DNA from: an uncultured Kangiella sp.
GTDB lineage: Bacteria > Pseudomonadota > Gammaproteobacteria > Enterobacterales > Kangiellaceae
Direction of reading: 5' to 3'
DNA length: 64,000 nt
NCBI GenBank assembly: GCA_947503435.1
Contig: CANNDL010000001.1
Span: 457,469 to 521,468, forward strand
The notes under the pieces are model-generated. The model made no database searches, was not told the origin of the DNA, and saw only the letters and a list, made by a program, of their open reading frames with translations. The position numbers were made by a program, and so were the translations under genes. Below are positions 37,723-46,625 of this stretch, piece after piece. Position 1 is the stretch's first letter, and each line of letters begins with the position of its first letter.

Positions 37723-39684
37723 TTATCCCCCGGTTTCGGTATTTAGAATATACTCAAATACCGTATCTTGTTTATTCAATTTTAAAGCGTAAATAGCGCG
37801 ATAAGTCATTACTTTCTTAATGTAATCACGAGTTTCGGTATAGGGAATCGATTCGATCCAAATTTCCGTTGGAAAACGACCAAAAGCTTTCCATTTATCT
37901 ATTCGATGTTTGCCTGCGTTGTATGCAGCTGATGCATAGATAGGATTGCTATCTAATTCGTCGTAGCGCAGCTTTAAATAATTCGAGCCCATTTCGATGT
38001 TGGTGCTAGGAACAAAAAGATCACTGCGGTTTTTGTATTTAACCCCTAATTTTTTAGAATATATTTTTGCCGTCGAGGGTAAGACTTGCATTAATCCATA
38101 GGCACCAGCACCAGACACAGCGTATGGGCCATAAGCACTCTCTTGTCGGGTAACACCCATTAACCATTCTGGCTCTAAGTCCACTTTTTTGCCCATGACA
38201 ATATAGTCTTCTTTGAAAGCTGTGGGAAAACGAATATCAGTGTCGTCCCAGATTTTTGCTTTAGCAATGGTCAAAATACCTTGGTTAAACCAGCCCCAGT
38301 CATATGCAATTTTCGCTGCTGCTTGGAATTCTTCTGGAGTTTTTAGTCTTTTTTGCAAGCTTCTCCACTCTCTATTGGCATCACGGAAGCGCTCAAGAGC
38401 GATAAGCTCTTTGGCTCTTTCGACATTGGATAAATTTTGCGTCTGAGTCAGCACTTCTTTAGAAATAACGGAAGCTTTATGGTTAAGTTTTAGCGGTTGC
38501 TTTAGTTTTGCGGCAGCTTTGTAGCCATAGTAGTCACGTTGAACTGCTAAATTCTTAAGAAGTTGATTGGCCTGTTTTGAATTACCTGTTTTTTCTAAGG
38601 CAATGGCATACCAGTATCGCCATTGGTTTGTTTTTTGTAGTTTTTCTGCTATTAAATCGTATTGCTCTTTAATAGCCTCCCAGTCATTAGCACGCAGGAA
38701 GGTTGCAAGTTTCCAGTGCGTGATTAACTCGTCTTTTAAATAACGATTGATATGCTTTTTTGCCCAGGGCATTGCTTTGGGATTGTTTTCCGTAGTTAAC
38801 GCCAAAAATAGAGTTCTTTCCGCATCATTCGCTAACTCTTTAGGGACGACGATTCGTCTTTGCACATTACGCCAAGTTTTATAAGCTGCATCGCGATCAC
38901 CCCATGCAAGTTTTTTAATCGCAAAAACTGCAATGGCAGCTTCTTGATATTTATAATCTCTTTGTGGAAAAAAGCGCCTATTTGCGATTACCCCTGGGTT
39001 TTTGCGAACTTTAGACCAGAGCTCTGCTAAATAATGTTGCTTCTTTGGTAAGTAGCGCTTTAAGTAATTCAACATAGAAACAGGCCCTTTTCGAGCCACT
39101 TTATCAAATCGCTCGAAGGCAACGGCTTTGGTTAGCTTGCCCTCATTTTTCCATTGGCTAAATAATGGGTCGCATTCTTTAGGCTGTGATTTTGCCACGG
39201 TCCAAAGTTTTTTTACTTCAGGGAAAACCTTTGCGGTTTTTTCCCCCTGCTGTAATTGATGTATTAAATAAAGGCATTTCAATTTAGCATTTTTGCTGGA
39301 TTGAAAAAAGTCAGCATAATATTGGCTAAATAAACCATATTGCTTTTGTTTTACTAAGCTATTGATGTAACGAAATTTAAGCCGTGAAGCGAGAGGAGAA
39401 TCTTTTTGCACCTTAATGAATTGATCAATTTTTCCCTTATTCGCAACTGTTAGATTTCGAGATAATTGTTCAAACTCTAAGTATGATACCAGCGGATAAT
39501 GCGAAAGTTGGGATTTGAATTTTTGGAATTTTTGTACATCATTAGATTTAAGTGCTTTTTCAGCATCAAGAAATAACTGTTGAGATGGTGAATACTTGGA
39601 TGATTTGTTTGCTAATAAAGGAATACTAACGGTCGTCGCGAGTAAGTAACAGGCGATTAAGATTGGTGTTTTCACTTTATACAT
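37723..39684 (-). CDS. slt: soluble lytic murein transglycosylase (Slt70 type)
   Basis: Periplasmic peptidoglycan-cleaving enzyme that releases 1,6-anhydro muropeptides. The signal peptide is MYKVKTPILIACYLLATTV, the long helical superhelix domain spans about residues 25-460, and the C-terminal catalytic SLT domain has Glu in VTRQESAYGP, then GAGAYGLMQVLPSTA, EMGSNYLKLRYDEL and ASAAYNAGKHRID. At 653 residues it matches Slt70. ATG 39684 is chosen because it begins the signal peptide. This is the second SLT-domain enzyme in the window. Confidence 0.94.
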   Translation of the reverse strand: MYKVKTPILIACYLLATTVSIPLLANKSSKYSPSQQLFLDAEKALKSNDVQKFQKFKSQLSHYPLVSYLEFEQLSRNLTVANKGKIDQFIKVQKDSPLASRLKFRYINSLVKQKQYGLFSQYYADFFQSSKNAKLKCLYLIHQLQQGEKTAKVFPEVKKLWTVAKSQPKECDPLFSQWKNEGKLTKAVAFERFDKVARKGPVSMLNYLKRYLPKKQHYLAELWSKVRKNPGVIANRRFFPQRDYKYQEAAIAVFAIKKLAWGDRDAAYKTWRNVQRRIVVPKELANDAERTLFLALTTENNPKAMPWAKKHINRYLKDELITHWKLATFLRANDWEAIKEQYDLIAEKLQKTNQWRYWYAIALEKTGNSKQANQLLKNLAVQRDYYGYKAAAKLKQPLKLNHKASVISKEVLTQTQNLSNVERAKELIALERFRDANREWRSLQKRLKTPEEFQAAAKIAYDWGWFNQGILTIAKAKIWDDTDIRFPTAFKEDYIVMGKKVDLEPEWLMGVTRQESAYGPYAVSGAGAYGLMQVLPSTAKIYSKKLGVKYKNRSDLFVPSTNIEMGSNYLKLRYDELDSNPIYASAAYNAGKHRIDKWKAFGRFPTEIWIESIPYTETRDYIKKVMTYRAIYALKLNKQDTVFEYILNTETGG

Positions 39685-40015
39685 TATTATTAATATCCCT
39701 TGCAGTTGATTGCATCTAATGACTAATAGTGCTCTAAAAATCATAGTTTATAGAGCTAAATTTTGTAAAAAAGTTTATCTTACTGGTTTAAGACAAGATT
39801 CCATCCATAGCATTACAGAAAAATGCCACACTTTGATTTATTTAATAATGAAACTGCTCGGACTTCAAGCGGTCAAACACTTTAAATAGGTATTTTTACT
39901 TGTTTTTACACATCAAGCTAAAGATAATGAGTTCGCAGAATTGACTGTGCGCTGATAAGAACCATAAATAATAAGTTGCTCAGTCACTAATAAAGAAATT
40001 AATAGGCGGTATTTA
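39685..40015. other. 331-base intergenic region upstream of phhA
   Basis: Divergent gap between slt70 and phhA with no credible ORF. A small inverted repeat GCATT/AATGC lies at 39810-39826, and a direct repeat of TTTTTAC at 39893-39899 and 39903-39909. I looked for a TyrR/PhhR box (TGTAAA-N6-TTTACA) and found only a half site, TGTAAA, near 39767. Otherwise I see nothing specific. Confidence 0.5.
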
Positions 40016-40819
40016 ATGGCGAAAGGTACGAAATATAAAGCTCGTCCGATGGACGAAGATGGCTTTATTCACTATACAGACGTTGAGCATGAAACTTGGC
40101 ATAAGCTAATTAATCGTCAAGAAAAGCTGATTGTCGACCGTGCTTGCCCGCAGTATTTTGAAGGTTTAGACAAACTACAATTACCAAAAGATAGAATTCC
40201 ACAGCTGGAAGAAGTTTCTAGTGTTTTGCGTAAAGAAACCGGTTGGGAGGTGGCTTGGGTTCCTGCGCTAATCAATTTCGATAAGTTTTTTGCGTTATTG
40301 GCTGATAAAAAATTTCCTTGTGCGACTTTCATTCGTACCCCCGAAGAAATGGATTACCTTCAAGAGCCCGATGTATTCCATGAGATTTTTGGCCATTGCG
40401 CTATGCTGACTAATCCATACTTTGCTGAATTCACTAGTATTTATGGCAAGCTAGGTTATGAAGCATCAAAAGAAGATCGCGTATTCTTAGCACGTCTATA
40501 TTGGTTTACCGTTGAGTTTGGCTTGATGCAATCTGCTCCAGGCACTCGTATTTATGGCGGTGGGATTTTGTCTTCAATCGGTGAAACACCACATAGCTTA
40601 GAAAACCCTGACGTTATCCGTAAACCTTTTGATCCGATTGATATAATGCGCACGCCATATCGTATCGATATTATGCAGCCGCAGTATTTTGTACTAGAAG
40701 ACTTAAAACAGCTTTACGACTTGGCTCATCAAGACATTATGGCGATGGTGGAAGAGGCCAAGCGCTTAGGATTGCATGCACCAATATATCCGCCTAAAGA
40801 AGAAAAGTTAGCAAGTTAG
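40016..40819 (+). CDS. phhA: phenylalanine 4-monooxygenase
   Basis: Tetrahydrobiopterin-dependent hydroxylation of phenylalanine to tyrosine. The iron ligands are His122 and His127 in DVFHEIFGHCAML and Glu167 in WFTVEFGL; the pterin-side block GGGILSSIGETPHSL follows. The 267-residue length fits the single-domain bacterial enzyme. It is followed by its own terminator, so it is separate from the hppD-hmgA genes. No pterin carbinolamine dehydratase (phhB) is adjacent. Confidence 0.96.
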   Translation: MAKGTKYKARPMDEDGFIHYTDVEHETWHKLINRQEKLIVDRACPQYFEGLDKLQLPKDRIPQLEEVSSVLRKETGWEVAWVPALINFDKFFALLADKKFPCATFIRTPEEMDYLQEPDVFHEIFGHCAMLTNPYFAEFTSIYGKLGYEASKEDRVFLARLYWFTVEFGLMQSAPGTRIYGGGILSSIGETPHSLENPDVIRKPFDPIDIMRTPYRIDIMQPQYFVLEDLKQLYDLAHQDIMAMVEEAKRLGLHAPIYPPKEEKLAS

Positions 40820-40830
40820 AATTTGTTTAT

Positions 40831-40858
40831 AAAGCCCACTAAGCTAGTGGGCTTTTTA
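40831..40858 (+). terminator. rho-independent terminator after phhA
   Basis: Arms AAAGCCCACT and AGTGGGCTTT with the short loop AAGCT, then a T-run, 12 bases after the phhA stop. Confidence 0.88.
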
Positions 40859-41140
40859 TTGTCAAAAATAAGCGCTTGTTGCATAATAGTCGGTCTAAAT
40901 AATACGTAATAAAAGATTGAGCAAACGACTCTAAACCATTGATATGTCATTGATTTTAAATAAATATCATATTCCTACTTACCTTGTTGCGGTGCAAGTT
41001 CGTGCCCAATGGAGTCCTTTCGATTCAAAATAGCTTTTATAATAAGCTAATTCATACCCTAATTTCGGTGTTTGAGCGCCAATCAATCAAAGCTCAATCG
41101 CTATTGAATTTAACCTCTTAAAAAAATTGAGGAAGATAAA
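40859..41140. other. intergenic region upstream of hppD
   Basis: No credible ORF. A TATAAT at 41038-41043 is flanked by a perfect short inverted repeat, TAGCTT (41031-41036) and AAGCTA (41044-41049), a possible promoter with an overlapping operator about 100 bases before hppD. A further inverted repeat TTGAGC/GCTCAA lies at 41072-41097. No good -35 was seen for the TATAAT, so an activator-dependent promoter is possible. Confidence 0.4.
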
Positions 41141-42253
41141 ATGTCAAATTTAGATGCATCAAACATGCAAGCAAAAGTCACCAGTGCGCCAACCCCAACA
41201 ACACCAGTGGATAACCCAATGGGTACCGATGGTTTTGAATTTGTAGAATATTCAGCTCCTAATGCTGAAGGCATTCAAAAACTTCGTGATTTATTCGAAT
41301 TATTAGGTTTTACTCGTGTAGCCAACCATAAAACTAAGAATGTTTCTCTGTATCGTCAAGGCGATATTAATTTCGTAATTAATGGTGAAACGGAAGGTTA
41401 TTTCAATCAGTTTAGCCAAGAGCATGGCCCATGTGCTTGTGCTATGGCTTGGCGTGTTGCCGATGCGAAAAAAGCTTATGAACACGCGATTGCCAATGGC
41501 GCCGAAGCGTTTGATAAACCCGAGCATATGTCGCATCCTGCGGTTTACGGTATTGGCGGTTCAGTGTTGTATTTCGTTGATAAATGGGGCAAGGAAGGCA
41601 GTGTTTTTGATGATGAGTTCGACTTCATTGATGGCGTTGAGAAATTCCCCGAAGGAATGGGCTTACAAACTCTAGATCACTTAACACATAACGTTAAACG
41701 TGGCGGCATGGATGTTTGGGCGAGCTTCTATGAGAATATCGCTAACTTCCGCGAAATTCGCTACTTTGATATTAAAGGCAAGCAAACTGCTTTATTCTCA
41801 AAAGCGATGACCGGCCCTTGCAATAAATTGCGCATTCCGATCAATGAATCTGCAGATGAAAAGTCGCAAATCGAAGAGTATTTAAAAGAATACAAGGGCG
41901 AGGGTATTCAGCACATTGCGCTTTCAACCCCAGATATTTATGACACTATTATACGCTTACGTGCTGGTGGTATGGATTTTATGCCGACACCAGGCACTTA
42001 TTACGACATGATCCCACGCCGTATTCCTGAGCATCATGAAGATGTTGATAAATTGCGTGAAAATCAAATCTTAATCGATGGTTCGCTTGATCACGAAGAA
42101 GGTATTTTATTGCAGATATTTACTAATACCGTAATTGGCCCGATTTTCTTTGAGATTATTCAGCGTAAAGGCAACCAAGGCTTTGGTGAAGGAAACTTTA
42201 AAGCTTTATTCGAGTCGATTGAACAAGATCAAATCGATCGTGGCGTTATTTAA
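41141..42253 (+). CDS. hppD: 4-hydroxyphenylpyruvate dioxygenase
   Basis: Converts 4-hydroxyphenylpyruvate to homogentisate, an Fe(II) enzyme of the vicinal oxygen chelate fold. The ligands are in LDHLTHNV (His), GIQHIALST (His) and FFEIIQRKG (Glu). The C-terminal QRKGNQGFGEGNFKALFESI signature is typical. The 370-residue length is normal; AGGAAG lies before the ATG. It is followed by hmgA after 30 bases. Confidence 0.96.
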   Translation: MSNLDASNMQAKVTSAPTPTTPVDNPMGTDGFEFVEYSAPNAEGIQKLRDLFELLGFTRVANHKTKNVSLYRQGDINFVINGETEGYFNQFSQEHGPCACAMAWRVADAKKAYEHAIANGAEAFDKPEHMSHPAVYGIGGSVLYFVDKWGKEGSVFDDEFDFIDGVEKFPEGMGLQTLDHLTHNVKRGGMDVWASFYENIANFREIRYFDIKGKQTALFSKAMTGPCNKLRIPINESADEKSQIEEYLKEYKGEGIQHIALSTPDIYDTIIRLRAGGMDFMPTPGTYYDMIPRRIPEHHEDVDKLRENQILIDGSLDHEEGILLQIFTNTVIGPIFFEIIQRKGNQGFGEGNFKALFESIEQDQIDRGVI

Positions 42254-42283
42254 GCTGACCTTAACCAAAGATAGGAGAAGCGT

Positions 42284-43414
42284 ATGCGTAAGTGGATTTC
42301 ATTCCCGCACAAAGAAGGCACTATATCGCGCCAAGCCCATGCCGATTTCCCGGAAGAGGGTATTTACGAGCGTGAAGCTGGGCGTAGTGGTTTCTTTGGG
42401 CCAACCGCTCACTTTCACCATAAGCAAGCGCCAACCGCTTGGGAAAAGTGGGAAGGTCCTTTAAGACCTAGAGCTTTTGATCTGAATGATTTAGAGAAAG
42501 GTTCAAACTCGCCTTGGGCAGCTAAAGATTTATTGCATAATGCGTCTTGCAAATTCCGTATCTGGGATTGTAATGAAGCTATGCCAGCGTTAGCGCGTAA
42601 CGGTGATGGTGATGAATTGTTATTTATTCATAAGGGTAAGGGCGATTTGTACTGCGATTATGGCCATATGGAAATATGTGATGGCGATTATGTGGTGATC
42701 CCGCGCGGTACTATGTGGCGTCTTGAGCCTTCTGAACCAATGACTATGTTGTTGATTGAAGCGACTAATGATAGCTATCAATTACCGGATAAAGGCTTAG
42801 TTGGCCCGCAAGCGATTTTCGACTCAGCCATGTTGGATGTACCTGAGATCAATGAAAAGTTTAAAGCACAGCAAGATGAAACGCCTTGGACGGTTGAAAT
42901 TAAACGTCGTGGCCAATTATCGAAAGTGCATTTTAACTATTCGCCTTTAGATGCGATTGGTTGGCATGGTGATTTATCGGTGGTGAGAATTAACTGGCGT
43001 GACATTCGTCCATTAATGTCACATCGTTATCATTTACCGCCATCGGCCCATACGACTTTTGTTGCGAGTCGCTTTGTGATTTGTACATTTGTACCGCGCC
43101 CAATTGAGTCCGATCCAGGAGCTTTAAAAGTACCTTTCTATCATAACAATGATGATTTTGACGAAGTACTTTTCTATCACGCAGGTGACTTCTTTAGTCG
43201 CGATAATATCGATGCAGGTATGGTAACTTTCCATCCGTCAGGTTTCACTCATGGCCCTCATCCAAAAGCTTTCAAAGCAGGCATGGAGTACGCCAAGAAA
43301 GAAACTGATGAAGTGGCGGTAATGCTGGATACTCGTGATGCTTTGGAAGTGTCAGATGAAATGTCATCAGTAGAGAACCCAGAATATTGTAATAGCTGGA
43401 AAGCTTCAGAATAA
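42284..43414 (+). CDS. hmgA: homogentisate 1,2-dioxygenase
   Basis: Opens the homogentisate ring to maleylacetoacetate, a cupin-fold Fe(II) enzyme. Visible blocks are PTAHFHHKQAPTAW, NGDGDELLFIHKGKGDL, YVVIPRGTMWRLEP and the metal-site end FHPSGFTHGPHPKA. At 376 residues it is the short bacterial form. AGGAG lies upstream. It belongs to the hppD transcript. Confidence 0.93.
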   Translation: MRKWISFPHKEGTISRQAHADFPEEGIYEREAGRSGFFGPTAHFHHKQAPTAWEKWEGPLRPRAFDLNDLEKGSNSPWAAKDLLHNASCKFRIWDCNEAMPALARNGDGDELLFIHKGKGDLYCDYGHMEICDGDYVVIPRGTMWRLEPSEPMTMLLIEATNDSYQLPDKGLVGPQAIFDSAMLDVPEINEKFKAQQDETPWTVEIKRRGQLSKVHFNYSPLDAIGWHGDLSVVRINWRDIRPLMSHRYHLPPSAHTTFVASRFVICTFVPRPIESDPGALKVPFYHNNDDFDEVLFYHAGDFFSRDNIDAGMVTFHPSGFTHGPHPKAFKAGMEYAKKETDEVAVMLDTRDALEVSDEMSSVENPEYCNSWKASE

Positions 43415-43523
43415 TGGTCTTTTTGAGTTCTAACTTTGTTATTTTAATTGCTCGATGACTGCATGTATTGGATATATTATTTGTCATCTGCGCTATTAAA
43501 CGCCTCGTTAGAACATAAAAAAT

Positions 43524-43541
43524 CCTCATTATTGAATGAGG
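43524..43541 (+). promoter_or_regulatory. hairpin overlapping a Shine-Dalgarno-like sequence before the fumarylacetoacetase gene
   Basis: CCTCATT (43524-43530) and AATGAGG (43535-43541) form a seven-pair stem with an ATTG loop. The right arm runs into GAGGAG, a strong ribosome-binding-like sequence, and covers the earlier in-frame ATG at 43536. The stem could modulate translation of the fah gene. Confidence 0.3.
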
Positions 43542-43559
43542 AGAAATAGGAATATAAAT

Positions 43560-44543
43560 ATGAAATTAGCAACTTTAAAAGATGGCAGCCGTGACGGTCG
43601 TTTAGTCGTAGTAAGTCGTGATTTAACTAAAGCGGTAAAACCTTGTCATGTGACTACCTTGCAAGCAGCTTTAGATGATTGGGCTACTTTGAAGCCTGAT
43701 CTAGAAGAATTATATGGCCGTTTAAACGCTGGCGAAGTGGCTGAGAGCTTTGATTTTGATCAAGCAGCGTGCGAGTCGCCATTGCCACGCGCATATCAGT
43801 GGGCTGATGGCTCAGCTTACGTCAATCACGTAGAGTTAGTACGTAAAGCTCGTAACGCGGAAATGCCAGAAACATTTTGGCACGATCCTTTAATGTACCA
43901 AGGCGGTAGCGATACCTTTATTGGACCTCGCGACAATATCCAAATGGCGTCAGAAGAATACGGCATTGACATGGAAGCGGAGGTAGCTGTTATCACTGGT
44001 GACGTGCCAATGGGCGCAACTCCAGACATGGCAGAAAAAGAAATTCGCTTATTAATGACGGTTAATGACGTTTCTCTGCGCAATTTAATTCCAGGCGAAT
44101 TAGCAAAAGGTTTTGGTTTCTTCCAATCTAAGCCTTCTTCTGCTTTCTCTCCGGTTGCCGTAACACCAGATGAATTAGGCGATAAGTGGGATGGCAAGAA
44201 AGTATTTTTACCTTTAGTTACTCATTTGAATGATGATGAGTTAGGTAAGCCTGAGTGTGGCGTTGATATGGTATTTGATTTCCCAACTTTAGTAGCTCAT
44301 GCGGCTAAAACTCGTCCATTGGCAGCTGGCGCTATAGTTGGTTCCGGTACTATTTCCAACGTGGATGAAACTACTGGATCCTCCTGTTTAGCAGAAGTGC
44401 GCATGCTTGAAATTATTGCTGATGGCGCACCAAGAACGCCATTTATGCGTTTTGGCGACTCAGTGACGATTGAAATGTTTGATGATAATGGCGACTCTAT
44501 ATTCGGCCAAATTCATCAAACCGTAGAAAAATACGAACTTTAA
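43560..44543 (+). CDS. fah: fumarylacetoacetase (fumarylacetoacetate hydrolase family)
   Basis: Last step of tyrosine breakdown: fumarylacetoacetate to fumarate plus acetoacetate. FAH-family motifs are MYQGGSDTFIGPRDNI, YGIDMEAEVAVITGDVP, GFGFFQSKPSSAFSPVAV, PLAAGAIVGSGTISN and FMRFGDSVTIEMFD. ATG 43560 gives 327 residues, with AGG nine bases upstream; ATG 43536 would add eight unconserved residues and lies inside a hairpin. It is placed between hmgA and maiA, which supports the assignment. Confidence 0.92.
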   Translation: MKLATLKDGSRDGRLVVVSRDLTKAVKPCHVTTLQAALDDWATLKPDLEELYGRLNAGEVAESFDFDQAACESPLPRAYQWADGSAYVNHVELVRKARNAEMPETFWHDPLMYQGGSDTFIGPRDNIQMASEEYGIDMEAEVAVITGDVPMGATPDMAEKEIRLLMTVNDVSLRNLIPGELAKGFGFFQSKPSSAFSPVAVTPDELGDKWDGKKVFLPLVTHLNDDELGKPECGVDMVFDFPTLVAHAAKTRPLAAGAIVGSGTISNVDETTGSSCLAEVRMLEIIADGAPRTPFMRFGDSVTIEMFDDNGDSIFGQIHQTVEKYEL

Positions 44544-44572
44544 CTCTAATTTTAAAGAGGTAATTCAGACTT

Positions 44573-45220
44573 ATGCTAAAGCTTTATAGTTATTGGCGCT
44601 CGACCGCGGCTTACCGTGTTCGAATTGCTCTAAACTTAAAACGACTTTCTTACCAAACCATTGCTGTACATTTGGTCAAGGATGGTGGTGAACAGCATAA
44701 GCCTGAATATCTAGAGAAAAATCCACAAGGATTAGTACCTTTGTTGGATGACAATGGTCGATATTTGAATCAATCGATGGCTATTTGCGAATACTTGGAT
44801 GAAAATTTTGACGGGCCAAGCTTGCTTCCAGATGAACCTTTTTTAAAAGCACAAGTCAGAAGTGTGTGCCAAGCAATTGCTTGCGATGTCCACCCTATTA
44901 ATAATTTACGTATTTTAAAGTATTTGAAGGGTGAGCTGGGTATTTCAGATGAGGCCAAAGATACATGGTATCACCATTGGATTCATCAAGGGTTCAGCGC
45001 ACTTGAATCACAATTAGTAAAGTTTGCTAAAAATGGAGATTTTGCTTTTGGCCAAGAATGGACTTTGGCGGATGCTTTTATTGTGGCACAAATGTACAAT
45101 GCACGTCGATTTGAGGTGGATTTAAGCCAATACCCAAGATTAGTGGCTATTGAGCAACACTGTTTAACATTAGATGCGTTTAAAGACGCACAACCAGAAT
45201 CACAACCTGATGCTGTATAG
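44573..45220 (+). CDS. maiA: maleylacetoacetate isomerase (zeta-class glutathione transferase)
   Basis: Isomerises maleylacetoacetate to fumarylacetoacetate using glutathione. The N-terminal thioredoxin-fold domain has the zeta signature YWRSTAAYRVRIALNLK, and the cis-proline/Ser-Met block NPQGLVPLLDD...NQSMAICEYLDE; the C-terminal helical domain holds QAIACDVHPINNLRIL. The length is 215 residues. AAGAGG lies upstream of the ATG. Confidence 0.94.
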   Translation: MLKLYSYWRSTAAYRVRIALNLKRLSYQTIAVHLVKDGGEQHKPEYLEKNPQGLVPLLDDNGRYLNQSMAICEYLDENFDGPSLLPDEPFLKAQVRSVCQAIACDVHPINNLRILKYLKGELGISDEAKDTWYHHWIHQGFSALESQLVKFAKNGDFAFGQEWTLADAFIVAQMYNARRFEVDLSQYPRLVAIEQHCLTLDAFKDAQPESQPDAV

Positions 45221-45238
45221 CATGACTAGAGAAAGATA

Positions 45239-46567
45239 ATGACAAAAAGAACATTTACAAAAACACTATTGGCTTCAGCTATAACCTTTGCTACTACGAC
45301 TGCGATAGCAGCACCGTATGAAATTATTGATTTAGGTAAAATCGAAGGTGGCACTTTAAGTTTTGCTTACGGATTAAATAATTCAGGTGAAGTAGTGGGC
45401 TATGGTGATGGTCCTCTGGGAGTAGATAGTGATGGCAATTCTTTTTTTGATTTTGCTAATCATGGTATTCAATTTACGCCATCAGGAGCTATTGACCTTG
45501 GTGAGTTAGAAGGTGGGTTAGCCAGCTTTGCTTTTGAAATAAATGATAATGGTTTAATCGTCGGCCAATCTGATGAGCTTCGTACCGAAACTGATGAAAA
45601 TGGCAATGATTTTGATGTAAGAGAAACCTTTGCGGTTGTATTTGACTCAGGTACTTTAACTAAAATCCCTGGCCTTGACGATTTGAAAAATACTCGTGTT
45701 TTTAGTGTTAATAACAATGGCGTTGTCTCTGGCACAGGTCAGTATGATGTAGATCCTGATGATGATAGTGCAGCAGTTGAGCGAGGGTTTGTAGTCAATG
45801 CAATTGACGGAACTGGCTTTGGGTTGCTGCCGTCTTTAACTGCTGATTCAGCGGATAGAGTTTCAAACGCGCTGTCTATTAATGATAGTGGTCAAGTCGT
45901 TGGTTGGTCACAATTAGATCTTGATAGCGGCGGCTTTGTAACACGAGCGATATTAACGACTATAGATGATCCTGCCGAATTAATAGAACTGCCTAATATT
46001 GATACCCCTTATATGATTGCAAGAGATATCAACAATAATGGTGTTATTGTTGGATTAGCTCAAGCCGCCAATAACACTATCAACACCGTTTCATATATCT
46101 ATAATCCAGATTCTGACTCGGAACCTACACTAATACCTTATTTTAGTGATAGATTCGATAGCTCTGTTGCCAATGCCATAAATGATAATAATCAGGTGGT
46201 CGGTCAGGCCTTAGTCTCGGTTCCAACTACCGGGATAAATACTGGTTATATATATGAAGATGGAGAATTGAAAGATTTAAATGCACTAATTCCATGTAAC
46301 TCTGGTTGGAGAATTGATAATGCTACTAATATCAACAATATGGGAGAAATTGTTGGTTATGGCGTTAGAACAGAAGTTGTTGATGGAGAAAATGTGGTTG
46401 AAGTAAGAGCGTTCAAGATGGTTCCAAGTGGCGGCAGTGTTGAAGTTTGTGAAAGCCCTGATAATGGCGGAGGAGATGACGACAATTCTTCTTCTGGAGG
46501 GGTTATGTCAATATTTGGACTGATAGCATTGACTTTGATATATTGGCGACGAAAGTTCGTGAAGTAA
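45239..46567 (+). CDS. secreted HAF-repeat / DUF3466 protein with GlyGly-CTERM-like tail
   Basis: A 442-residue exported protein. The signal peptide (MTKRTFTKTLLASAITFATT) ends at AIAAP. The body is made of repeats of the HAF type: IDLGKIEGGTLSFAYGLNN, IDLGELEGGLASFAFEIND and related units ending in GVIVGLA or NQVVGQA. The C terminus has a Gly/Asp/Ser linker, then SSSGG (Gly420-Gly421), a hydrophobic helix and RRKFVK, the layout of a GlyGly-CTERM sorting signal. Such proteins are processed by rhombosortase, which this window also encodes (20410-21021). A terminator follows. Confidence 0.82.
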   Translation: MTKRTFTKTLLASAITFATTTAIAAPYEIIDLGKIEGGTLSFAYGLNNSGEVVGYGDGPLGVDSDGNSFFDFANHGIQFTPSGAIDLGELEGGLASFAFEINDNGLIVGQSDELRTETDENGNDFDVRETFAVVFDSGTLTKIPGLDDLKNTRVFSVNNNGVVSGTGQYDVDPDDDSAAVERGFVVNAIDGTGFGLLPSLTADSADRVSNALSINDSGQVVGWSQLDLDSGGFVTRAILTTIDDPAELIELPNIDTPYMIARDINNNGVIVGLAQAANNTINTVSYIYNPDSDSEPTLIPYFSDRFDSSVANAINDNNQVVGQALVSVPTTGINTGYIYEDGELKDLNALIPCNSGWRIDNATNINNMGEIVGYGVRTEVVDGENVVEVRAFKMVPSGGSVEVCESPDNGGGDDDNSSSGGVMSIFGLIALTLIYWRRKFVK

Positions 46568-46570
46568 TAG

Positions 46571-46597
46571 AAAAGGCGAGTTTACTCGCCTTTTTTT
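46571..46597 (+). terminator. rho-independent terminator after the HAF-repeat gene
   Basis: Arms AAAGGCGAGT and ACTCGCCTTT with a short TT loop, continuing into a run of T, three bases after the stop codon. Confidence 0.9.
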
Positions 46598-46625
46598 ATA
46601 ATAATTAAAAAGTAAGGGGGAGACA

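Noticed and set aside
39760-39775. TyrR/PhhR box before phhA
   Set aside because: Only a TGTAAA half site is present; the second half does not match TTTACA at the required spacing.
42135-42464. 109-codon ORF across the hppD-hmgA junction
   Set aside because: Out-of-frame shadow over the conserved ends of two recognised enzymes.
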